Source of the DNA: PMNU01 sp035479375
GTDB lineage: Bacteria > Patescibacteriota > Saccharimonadia > Saccharimonadales > UBA4665
DNA length: 34,167 nt
Assembly (NCBI GenBank): GCA_035479375.1
Contig: DATIIT010000025.1
Coordinates: 1-34,167, forward strand
Direction of reading: 5' to 3'
Part shown: piece by piece, positions 28,555 to 34,167 of the stretch
How positions within the stretch are numbered: position 1 is the stretch's first letter
Layout: each line of letters begins with the position of its first letter
The notes under the pieces: model-generated
The model's database searches: none
Told to the model about the DNA's origin: nothing
What the model saw: only the letters and a program-made list of their open reading frames with translations
Translations under genes and position numbers: made by a program

Positions 28555-29124
28555 ATGAAGTATTTTCTTGGATTCTTAGGAGTTGTCGCACTAGTCATCC
28601 TGGTGTTCATTTTGGTTGTGCGCGGCTTTAGCAGCGGCTCCAAACAATCTAAGGCGCCGGTACAGCCGCAGCTTTCCAGCTACACCAACACCTCTACGGT
28701 GATGCGTATGACCATCGAGGGCCCAGTGGTGGCCGACGCCAACTACGACGAAATCCGCGTCACTGTCGGCCGCGACGCCAACACCGTAGAAATCGTCAAC
28801 GGCTACCAAAACAAGGTGGTGCAGGCCAAGACGTACCCCAACAACAGCGACGCCTACGGTAACTTCTTGCGCGCCATCGACCTATTGGGATACACCCATG
28901 GCAACACCACCGGCAAGCTAGACGACGAGCGCGGCTACTGCGCCACCGGCAATCGCTACGTGTACGAGATTATCAGCGGCAGCGCCGACGTGCAGCGCTA
29001 CTGGATCGGCAGCTGCGGCGTGGGCACATTCCTTGGCAAATCGGCCAACATCCGCGCGCTATTCCGCGCCCAAATCCCCGATTACAGCACGCTCACCAGC
29101 AAACTGGTTATTGGTTCGCAGTAG
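28555..29124 (+). CDS. Membrane-anchored extracytoplasmic protein, unknown
   Basis: This 189-residue protein has an N-terminal transmembrane anchor (FLGFLGVVALVILVFILVV, residues 4-22), a Ser/Lys/Gln linker and a soluble outer domain of about 145 residues. Two Cys (RGYCATGNRYVYE and GSCGVGTFLGK) may form a disulfide. I recognise no named family, although the build resembles hypothetical proteins common in Saccharibacteria (impression only). The ATG at 28555 gives a proper anchor directly after Met-Lys. An in-frame TTG at 28531 is less likely because the RBS lies between the two. Confidence 0.75.
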   Translation: MKYFLGFLGVVALVILVFILVVRGFSSGSKQSKAPVQPQLSSYTNTSTVMRMTIEGPVVADANYDEIRVTVGRDANTVEIVNGYQNKVVQAKTYPNNSDAYGNFLRAIDLLGYTHGNTTGKLDDERGYCATGNRYVYEIISGSADVQRYWIGSCGVGTFLGKSANIRALFRAQIPDYSTLTSKLVIGSQ

Positions 29125-29165
29125 GCGGGGCCGCCGTGCTACGCGCCGCACGAAGACCGCACCAT

Positions 29166-29402
29166 TTACCCAATGCGGAACACCAGCCGCTTGGCCGTGC
29201 CAGCGGCTTTTTTAATAGCCAGCTGCCGGAGCTTGAGCGCGTTGGCCAGCGAGGCGCTCGCCACCGTCACCACCAGCGACTCGCCCTGGACGCCCACGCT
29301 GGACGGGGCGCCAAACTCCTCAAAAATGTAGCGCTTTACCGCGGCCACCTCGTCCGGCACGGCCGGGTTGTACTTGCCCAAGATGTCGCCAAGACTTTCC
29401 AT
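29166..29402 (-). CDS. Small DciA/DUF721-like protein
   Basis: This 78-residue protein has the short alpha-beta pattern of DUF721/DciA domains: an N-terminal helix, ESLVVTVASASLANALKLRQ (strand then helix), and a last strand RLVFRIG. DciA-type proteins help load the replicative helicase in bacteria lacking DnaC/DnaI, which would suit the replication genes around it. It is shorter than typical DciA. The -10, TAATAT (minus, 29409-29414), ends 6 nt before the ATG, almost touching the mutM promoter. The family call is moderate. Confidence 0.6.
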   Translation of the reverse strand: MESLGDILGKYNPAVPDEVAAVKRYIFEEFGAPSSVGVQGESLVVTVASASLANALKLRQLAIKKAAGTAKRLVFRIG

Positions 29403-29408
29403 CCCTCT

Positions 29409-29424
29409 ATATTACACCTACAAT
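29409..29424. promoter_or_regulatory. Back-to-back divergent -10 boxes (DciA-like gene and mutM)
   Basis: Minus-strand TAATAT (29409-29414) and plus-strand TACAAT (29419-29424) lie 4 bp apart. Each ends 6 nt from its own start codon. Both promoters fit in the 28 bp between the start codons, so any -35 contacts fall inside the opposite gene. Confidence 0.55.
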
Positions 29425-29430
29425 AGGGGC

Positions 29431-30303
29431 ATGCCGGAGTTGCCAGAAGTTGAGACCGTGCGCCTGGGTTTGCAGGAGTTGCTGCCCGGCCGCCAAATCA
29501 CCGCTGTTTCTAGCGATTGGCCAAAGAGTTTCCCCAACGCGCCAGCCGACGTCGCCGCTTTTGTGCAGGGTGCGCGGGTGACGCAGGTGCGGCGCCGCGC
29601 CAAGGTGCTCATCATTGACCTGGACAGCGGATATTCCCTGGTAGTGCACCTAAAAATGACCGGCCAGCTGGTGTTCCGCGCGGACAGCGGCCAGCGCTTT
29701 GGCGCGGGGCACCCCAGCGACAGCTTGGTGGGCGAGCTGCCAGACAAATCCACGCGTGTCATCCTGGCGTTTGCCGGCGCCAAGCTGTTTTTTAACGACC
29801 AGCGCAAGTTTGGCTGGATGCGCCTGATCCCCACGCCAGAGGTGGAGCAGCTCGACTTTTTCCAAAAAGTAGGGCCGGAGCCGCTGGCCGATGACTTTAC
29901 GGCCACGGATTTTGCCGCGCGCCTCCAAAGACGCAAAAACAGCGGCATCAAGGCGGTGCTGCTGGACCAGACGGTGGTGGCCGGTATCGGCAACATTTAT
30001 GCGGACGAGAGTTTGTGGGGCGCTAAAATCCACCCCGAAACCAAGGTGGCCGCGGTGCCTGCGGCCCAGTTGGTGCAGCTGTACGAGGCGCTTCGCGCCG
30101 TGCTGCGCCTGAGCATCCAAAAAGGCGGCTCTACAGATAGGAATTACGTCAACCACGAGGGCAAGCACGGCAGCTACCTCACGTTTGCCAATGTATTCCG
30201 GCGGGAGGGGCAGGCTTGCCCGCGCTGCGGCGCCACTATTATTAAGCTGCGCGTTGCCGGCCGCGGCACGCACATCTGCCCCCGCGAGCAGCGTAAAATT
30301 TGA
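29431..30303 (+). CDS. mutM: Formamidopyrimidine-DNA glycosylase Fpg/MutM with an incomplete zinc finger
   Basis: This 290-residue base-excision repair enzyme removes 8-oxoguanine and FaPy. MPELPEVETVRLGL provides the catalytic N-terminal Pro and Glu, RRRAKVLIIDLDSGYSLVVH the beta-barrel Lys loop, and HLKMTGQL follows. The helix-two-turn-helix is LLDQTVVAGIGNIYADESLW. The C-terminal zinc finger begins CPRCGATI and ends THICPREQ, where the fourth Cys (normally CPxCQ) is Glu. The ATG at 29431 is set by the MPELPEVE start and by TACAAT 6 nt upstream. Confidence 0.95.
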   Translation: MPELPEVETVRLGLQELLPGRQITAVSSDWPKSFPNAPADVAAFVQGARVTQVRRRAKVLIIDLDSGYSLVVHLKMTGQLVFRADSGQRFGAGHPSDSLVGELPDKSTRVILAFAGAKLFFNDQRKFGWMRLIPTPEVEQLDFFQKVGPEPLADDFTATDFAARLQRRKNSGIKAVLLDQTVVAGIGNIYADESLWGAKIHPETKVAAVPAAQLVQLYEALRAVLRLSIQKGGSTDRNYVNHEGKHGSYLTFANVFRREGQACPRCGATIIKLRVAGRGTHICPREQRKI

Positions 30304-30327
30304 GTAATTGTTTGGAATATTTTAAAA

Positions 30328-30333
30328 TATTAT
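30328..30333 (+). promoter_or_regulatory. -10 box of the 30340 gene (leaderless)
   Basis: TATTAT ends 6 nt before the ATG at 30340 in an AT-rich stretch after mutM. Confidence 0.5.
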
Positions 30334-30339
30334 TCATCT

Positions 30340-31233
30340 ATGAGTGAGTATAGCTTCGAGGCCGCGGCAACCCTGGCGTCGTATGCCTCAGAATCGGGCA
30401 CAGTCTTACGGAGACGGGCAATGGACGCCCTAGATGGCTACGTGGCTGGGACAATGACCTATGCGGAGGCCGTGGACAGGATTGAGTTCAACGAACGGCG
30501 CTTCCCAGGCTGGGGTACGACACTGGCGGAGTGGCAAGCCTCCCCGGCAGGTGGGATAGCGGTCATGCATCGCGTGGAATTGCAGGAGCGCTACCAGAAC
30601 ACTTATGCCGGCCCTGCAGACGCGGCCTTTAAGAGAACCCCGCTGGATGAACGGCTGCACGATGGCAGCCGGGTCGAGGTGGTCTTTTTTGAGCAGGGCG
30701 GCGAACCATTAGTTGCCAAGCAGCCAAACTGGGAACATGCCGCGCGGCCTGCCTGCTGCACAGAACATATGGTCTCTGGGCTGATCCCGCAACTTGGTGC
30801 CCATGCTTCACTGGAGCAGGTGCGGGGTATGTCGTACGAGGGTCGCGTGGCTACGGTGCGTAAACCCGGGCTCCGCCCAGACGAAATGGACGTAGCGACG
30901 CTGCGCAGCCTCACCCCAGCCCATATCCGGGTTGCGGCTGAGGGGCTGGCAGTGGCGGCGCGGCAGCGAGTCTGGCTGGACAGCTGGGGGCGCAATCTAC
31001 GCATCAGCCCGCAGTACGGCATCGGCTTTTATGATTTGACCCGTACAGACCACCCCGAACTAGTGCTGCGCGACCTCAACTTTAAGGCCCTGTATCGCCT
31101 ACTAGACGAGGCGACCTGGCACATACCTCCAGGAGAAGGCGAAGCCGTAGGGGCGGTGATCCTGGACGCGGCCTACGAAACTTTTAAAGAGATGGGCGCC
31201 CGCTTTACTCTGCGGGAGGTCTACGATGACTAG
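30340..31233 (+). CDS. Unknown protein with a possible protein-kinase/APH-like fold
   Basis: No family is assigned to this 297-residue protein. The second half shows a kinase-like order of residues: EPLVAKQ (Lys127, like the VAIK lysine), VWLDSWGRN (Asp214 and Asn219, five apart as in HRDLKPEN), then GIGFYDL (Asp232, 13 after Asn219, the usual spacing to the DFG aspartate). No glycine loop is visible, and the His before the catalytic Asp is Trp-Leu. The first ~100 residues are helical. The stop overlaps the start of the next gene by 8 nt, so they are co-translated. It could be a divergent small-molecule or protein kinase, or a coincidental match. Confidence 0.65.
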   Translation: MSEYSFEAAATLASYASESGTVLRRRAMDALDGYVAGTMTYAEAVDRIEFNERRFPGWGTTLAEWQASPAGGIAVMHRVELQERYQNTYAGPADAAFKRTPLDERLHDGSRVEVVFFEQGGEPLVAKQPNWEHAARPACCTEHMVSGLIPQLGAHASLEQVRGMSYEGRVATVRKPGLRPDEMDVATLRSLTPAHIRVAAEGLAVAARQRVWLDSWGRNLRISPQYGIGFYDLTRTDHPELVLRDLNFKALYRLLDEATWHIPPGEGEAVGAVILDAAYETFKEMGARFTLREVYDD

Positions 31234-31777
31234 TGCCACCTCCCCAGCAGAGCAGCCCCCAGCCACCACCTATGCCCAGCTGCGTGAAGCCGTCGTCCAG
31301 GCGGCGGCAAACTTTGGTGTGGAGATGGCAGACCCGGCCGCGCCGATCAACAACTTTTCCTGGCACGGCGCCCAAGCTGGCGGATACGTCTCCGCCGGAG
31401 AATATACCAACGATGGGGAAGGCCTGCGGCTACATGTGTCCGTGGTGCTCCCTGGCCGGCTGGTGTGCGCCTACCTCGCACCTGATTTTGGCAAAGCGCT
31501 GCCGGAGCGTCCGGACTCGTTCGGTTTCCACATTAACCCTAACCCCGGTCCGCTAGCTCGGCAGGTGCTCGTTTCTGCCCGCATCAGGGAAGACCGCATA
31601 CCCTCGCCCAAAATTTACACCTACGGCAACGCGCTGGACCTCTTCCGGGGCGTTGGTACAGAAATTGGCGAGCGCCGAAGCATGTGGCGCACCGCGGCTG
31701 GCTACCTGGCGCTCTTCAAAGTCGATGAAACACTCGCCATGCGGGCGCGCAACGGCTACCCGTTCACCCCTAGGTAG
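31226..31777 (+). CDS. Unrecognised protein coupled to the kinase-like gene
   Basis: This 183-residue protein has no recognised family. It has a helical N-terminus (YAQLREAVVQAAANFGVEM), then a beta-rich central part (RLHVSVVLPGRLVCAYLAP), PDSFGFHINPNPGPLARQVLV, and a C-terminal helix. It has no membrane or signal sequence. Its ATG lies inside the end of the previous gene (8-nt overlap), so the two products are likely made together and may act together. Confidence 0.62.
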   Translation: MTSATSPAEQPPATTYAQLREAVVQAAANFGVEMADPAAPINNFSWHGAQAGGYVSAGEYTNDGEGLRLHVSVVLPGRLVCAYLAPDFGKALPERPDSFGFHINPNPGPLARQVLVSARIREDRIPSPKIYTYGNALDLFRGVGTEIGERRSMWRTAAGYLALFKVDETLAMRARNGYPFTPR

Positions 31778-31844
31778 GCAGCCAGCACAACCGGCCTCCC
31801 ATGCGCTGCGGGAATTTTATCCCACAGCCCCACGCAGTAGGTGG

Positions 31845-31850
31845 TATCAT
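31845..31850 (+). promoter_or_regulatory. -10 box of holA
   Basis: TATCAT ends 8 nt before the ATG at 31859 and supports that start over an in-frame GTG at 31841. Confidence 0.45.
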
Positions 31851-31858
31851 GGCAGCAC

Positions 31859-32773
31859 ATGGTTGTGACACTTACCGGGAGTAACGATTTTGCGCGCGCC
31901 AGCGAACTTAAGAAGCTGGCGGCCGCCTTTGTGGCCGAGCACACCGACATGGGCTTAGAGCGCCTCGACGGCGAAGAGCATGACGCCGCCCGCCTGCGCG
32001 AAAGCGCGGCCAGCCTGCCGTTCCTTACCGCGCGCAAAATGGTGGTGCTGCGCGAGCCCGGCAAGCAAAAAGCCTTTGCCGAGCACATTAGCGACATCCT
32101 GAAGGACGTGGCCGACACCACCGACCTCATCATCGTCGAACCCAAGCTAGATAAGCGCCTCACTTATTACAAAACCCTCAAAAAAGAGACCGATTTCCGC
32201 GAGCTCAACGAACTGGACGCGGGCGGCCTCAGCCGCTGGGCCATGGAATACGCCCACGCCCAGGGCGGCGAGCTGGCAGCTGGCGACGCCCGGTTGTTAG
32301 TGGAGCGCATCGGCGTAAACCAGCAGCTGCTCCAGCAGGAGCTGGACAAATTGCTGGCCTACGACGTGCGCATTACCCGCCAAACCATCGAGCTTTTGAC
32401 TGAGCCCAGCCCGCAAAGCACTGTCTTTGAGCTTCTGGACGCCGCCTTTGCCGGCCGCCGCCAACGCGCCTTTGAGCTGTACCGCGAGCAGCGCGCGCTC
32501 AAGGTGGAGCCGCAGGCCATTATCGCCATGTTGGCTTGGCAGCTGCACATTTTGGCCGTTATTAAGACGGCCGGCGCGCGCGGCGTGGAAGATATTGCCC
32601 GGCAGGCCAAGCTCAACCCCTTCGTGGTGCGCAAAAGCCAGGCGCTGGCGCGCGGGCTGAGCCTGGCCGGGCTCAAAACGAAAATCGCCGAGCTGCTGCA
32701 ACTCGACCTCAACCTAAAGACCAAAGCGATGGATGCGGATGAGGCGCTGCAGTACTATTTGCTGACGTTATAG
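31859..32773 (+). CDS. holA: DNA polymerase III subunit delta
   Basis: This 304-residue clamp-loader subunit opens the beta clamp. It begins MVVTLTGSNDFARASELKKL (the usual LYGxDxFxxxxxxxxl start). It has FLTARKMVVLREP (the SLFxxxRLVxxxxP-type beta-binding region), then DLIIVEPKLDKRLTYYKTLK, the second-domain IGVNQQLLQQELDKLLAY, and STVFELLDAAFAGRRQRAFE with the C-terminal collar LNPFVVRKSQALARG. Length is slightly short but complete. Its 3' end overlaps the convergent gene by 19 nt. Beyond that lies rpsT, a common neighbour of holA in many bacteria. Confidence 0.93.
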   Translation: MVVTLTGSNDFARASELKKLAAAFVAEHTDMGLERLDGEEHDAARLRESAASLPFLTARKMVVLREPGKQKAFAEHISDILKDVADTTDLIIVEPKLDKRLTYYKTLKKETDFRELNELDAGGLSRWAMEYAHAQGGELAAGDARLLVERIGVNQQLLQQELDKLLAYDVRITRQTIELLTEPSPQSTVFELLDAAFAGRRQRAFELYREQRALKVEPQAIIAMLAWQLHILAVIKTAGARGVEDIARQAKLNPFVVRKSQALARGLSLAGLKTKIAELLQLDLNLKTKAMDADEALQYYLLTL

Positions 32774-33645
32774 GCTCTGGCTGCCGGGAGGGCAGTTGCT
32801 GGCCATTCGAGCCGCCAGCCGGCGGTAATAACTACGGTGTTTTCGCTGCCGGACGGGTCGGTAGGGAGCGGCTGCGTAATTTCTGGGTCAGAGTTTATGG
32901 GGCGTGTGGGGTCGTTGGCCAGGCCGAACCGTTCGTCGTTAAAACCGCTGTGGTCCGGAGGGGCGGGTATGACTTGGGTTGCTTGGCTGTCGCCGTAGTC
33001 GTGGTGGGGTCGGGCGGGCATGCCGCTGTGCACTGCAGTCGGCTCATCTCCACGGTAGCCGACGCCGAGGGGGATCACTTGCGTCTGTTCGAGGTCGTCC
33101 GCGGCGCTGCCGTGGAAGAAGGTCTCCCTGCCCACAACTTGGGTCCGTTCGTCGTCACGATAGTAAAATGCCCAAGGGTTGATGACCTCAGTGGGTTGGT
33201 CGTCATTATGGGCGTCGTGGTCGCCAGGGGCTGGCTCGGGCTCTGTGAGGCCGAGGCGGGTTACAAATGAAGCCGCCATGGTCATGGCGTTGGTGAGGTC
33301 TGCAGGGTTCATCTCGAGTTCAGCTTTTTTGTCCCAGAATGCACCGCTGGCCATGTGGAGCAGCACTGACGCCGCCTCAGCCCGGAGTGCTGTATTTTCG
33401 GCAGTGAGCGCCACTTCTTCGGCGGTGCGTCCCTGGGGTGATGCCGTGGGTGGGGTGTAGCTGGCCGCCTTGCCGGTATCAGCCAGAAACCTATGCCATA
33501 ACGGCCAGCTTGCACTAAAGGCGTGCAGTGCAACCTCGTCCTCTACAATGGGCACTTCTTGTCTCATGGCTCGGAGGCGCTCAAGCAGGCCGGCATTCGG
33601 GTCGCCGGCAGCTTGGCCGTCGTAGGTCAGTTGCTCAACACTCAT
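32755..33645 (-). CDS. Unknown acidic protein with tandem T-x-x-hydrophobic motifs
   Basis: No family is recognised for this 296-residue protein. Residues 1-~130 are helical (LLERLRAMRQEVPIVEDEV, then AEEVALTAENTALRAEAASV). The C-terminal half is low-complexity, acidic and Pro/Gly-rich, with about eight short repeats of acidic-x-Thr-x-x-Ile/Val/Leu: Thr152 (TEVI), 168 (TQVV), 188 (TQVI), 203 (TAVH, degenerate), 223 (TQVI), 247 (TRPI), 257 (TQPL) and 270 (TVVI). Such sites resemble FHA-domain phosphothreonine ligands. TATAAT (minus, 33655-33660) ends 9 nt before the ATG. It lies between holA and rpsT. Confidence 0.65.
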   Translation of the reverse strand: MSVEQLTYDGQAAGDPNAGLLERLRAMRQEVPIVEDEVALHAFSASWPLWHRFLADTGKAASYTPPTASPQGRTAEEVALTAENTALRAEAASVLLHMASGAFWDKKAELEMNPADLTNAMTMAASFVTRLGLTEPEPAPGDHDAHNDDQPTEVINPWAFYYRDDERTQVVGRETFFHGSAADDLEQTQVIPLGVGYRGDEPTAVHSGMPARPHHDYGDSQATQVIPAPPDHSGFNDERFGLANDPTRPINSDPEITQPLPTDPSGSENTVVITAGWRLEWPATALPAARAYNVSK

Positions 33646-33654
33646 TACGCCTTT

Positions 33655-33660
33655 ATTATA
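33655..33660 (-). promoter_or_regulatory. -10 box of the 32755-33645 gene
   Basis: A perfect TATAAT on the minus strand ends 9 nt before the ATG at 33645. Confidence 0.5.
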
Positions 33661-33703
33661 GCATCTATCGGTACAATGGGCAACCTGCGCACCAGGCTAA
33701 ACG

Positions 33704-33736
33704 AAACGCACCGCCACGGAAGGGCGGTGCGTTTTT
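33704..33736 (-). terminator. Intrinsic terminator of rpsT (possibly bidirectional)
   Basis: AAACGCACCGCC (33704-33715) pairs perfectly over 12 bp with 33723-33734, around the loop ACGGAAG. T-runs appear on both sides in the respective directions. It is just past the rpsT stop. Confidence 0.8.
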
Positions 33737-33750
33737 AAGCGGATGCCAGG

Positions 33751-34092
33751 CTACTTTTTGGTAGTTTTCTTGGCGGCCGGCTTCTTGGCAGCGGCCTTTT
33801 TGGCCGGGGCTTTGGCGGCAGTTGCTTTGGGGGCGGCGCTAGCCTTGGCCGCGCGGGCGAGCTGGCTCTTTTTGCGGGCGACCTTGTTTTTGTGCATAAT
33901 GCCTTTTTTAGCGGCTTTGTCGAGCTCGCTGTGGGCTTTGCTCTCCAGCTTGCGCGCCTCTTTGGCGCCGCCGGTGATTGCCTTGTGGAAGGCCTTCAAG
34001 GCGCCCTTCAGGGTGCGCTTGGTTTTGCTGTTGCGCACGGCAGCTTTAGTGCTGGTGCGGACACGCTTTTTTGCTGACTTAATGATGGGCAT
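33751..34092 (-). CDS. rpsT: 30S ribosomal protein S20 with Ala/Lys-rich tail
   Basis: This 113-residue protein binds 16S rRNA early in 30S assembly. The core has the S20 signature: MPIIKSAKKRVRTSTKAAVR, NSKTKRTLKGALKAF, and the closing AAKKGIMHKNKVARKKSQLA. The last ~30 residues form a histone-H1-like tail of Ala, Lys and Pro (AAKAPAKKAAAKKPAAKK) that goes beyond the common S20 length. AAAGG before the ATG is a likely Shine-Dalgarno. The gene lies tail-on toward holA. Confidence 0.95.
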   Translation of the reverse strand: MPIIKSAKKRVRTSTKAAVRNSKTKRTLKGALKAFHKAITGGAKEARKLESKAHSELDKAAKKGIMHKNKVARKKSQLARAAKASAAPKATAAKAPAKKAAAKKPAAKKTTKK

Positions 34093-34167
34093 TCGATGTA
34101 CCTTTGTCGTTACTAATACATATAATGTACCAGAGGTAAAGGGGTTTGTAAAGGCGGCAGTACTATT
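34093..34167 (-). promoter_or_regulatory. Upstream region of rpsT (leader and probable promoter)
   Basis: Unlike most genes here, rpsT has an upstream AT-rich stretch (34112-34131) with a partial palindrome TACATATAATGTA. That is a plausible -10 area, leaving a leader of about 20 nt with AAAGG. I see no coding sequence in it. Confidence 0.35.

Noticed and set aside
33672..33738. A 20-codon plus-strand ORF starting at 33676 and reading through the terminator hairpin, with TACAAT overlapping its start
   Set aside because: Its coding potential is explained by the hairpin sequence, and the -10 overlaps the ATG itself. Too short and no other support.
1..34167. CRISPR arrays, tRNAs, rRNAs, insertion sequences, prophage or toxin-antitoxin genes
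   Set aside because: I read through both strands and saw no spacer-repeat pattern, no T-loop/cloverleaf candidates in the gaps, and no transposase, integrase or phage proteins.

Overview
The window reads as a bacterial chromosome segment, most likely from the Candidate Phyla Radiation (Patescibacteria), with Saccharibacteria (TM7) as my best guess. The assignment is inferred from several features together: small single-copy housekeeping genes, a DnaG primase without its zinc ligands, many proteins I cannot place sitting singly between core genes, and very short or absent mRNA leaders. The DNA is fairly GC-rich. TGA is used as a stop (argS, rpoD, mutM), which argues against the UGA-recoded CPR groups. 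I found no tRNA, rRNA, CRISPR array, insertion sequence or prophage gene.

Layout. 1-2227: the end of argS, a small Cys protein, an MscL-type channel, MsrB and oligoribonuclease. 2228-3835: a hairpin element with a conserved core, a HAD-like protein, an MmcQ/YjbR protein and a divergent membrane protein. 3940-6942: dnaG-rpoD, the classical macromolecular-synthesis pair. 6943-7278: a gene-free gap with a terminator, a candidate structured RNA and a second terminator. 7279-13303: an unrecognised protein, a P-loop kinase with a polyprenyl synthase, then a convergent pair of unusual proteins (one possibly laccase-like, one with a clan-CD-protease-like His/Cys pair). 13360-16176: a P-type ATPase. 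16287-20757: two very large tandem sigma-70 proteins. 20786-23326: polA. 23362-28371: unknown and membrane proteins interleaved with four NUDIX genes, one fused to a SWIM zinc finger. 28383-28485: the second copy of the hairpin element. 28555-34092: a membrane-anchored protein, a DciA-like protein divergent from mutM, a kinase-fold candidate, an unknown protein, holA, a protein with tandem T-x-x-hydrophobic motifs, and rpsT.

The most striking signals are these. First, two paralogous sigma factors share an undescribed ~280-residue N-terminal region. They have an actinobacterial-looking sigma core, and the residues that read promoter DNA are changed, although a normal rpoD lies 10 kb upstream. 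Second, a 67-nt sequence, 65/67 identical between two loci, is closed at each locus by a different but internally complementary long stem. Third, TATAAT-like -10 boxes end only 5-9 nt before many start codons, implying leaderless mRNAs. Fourth, zinc ligands are lost in DnaG and MutM.

As a whole the window combines replication (DnaG, PolA, HolA, a possible DciA), transcription (three sigma factors), translation (ArgS, S20), RNA turnover (Orn), and oxidative-damage and nucleotide-pool repair (MsrB, MutM, four NUDIX proteins). Lineage-specific genes, mostly with their own promoters, are inserted between these.
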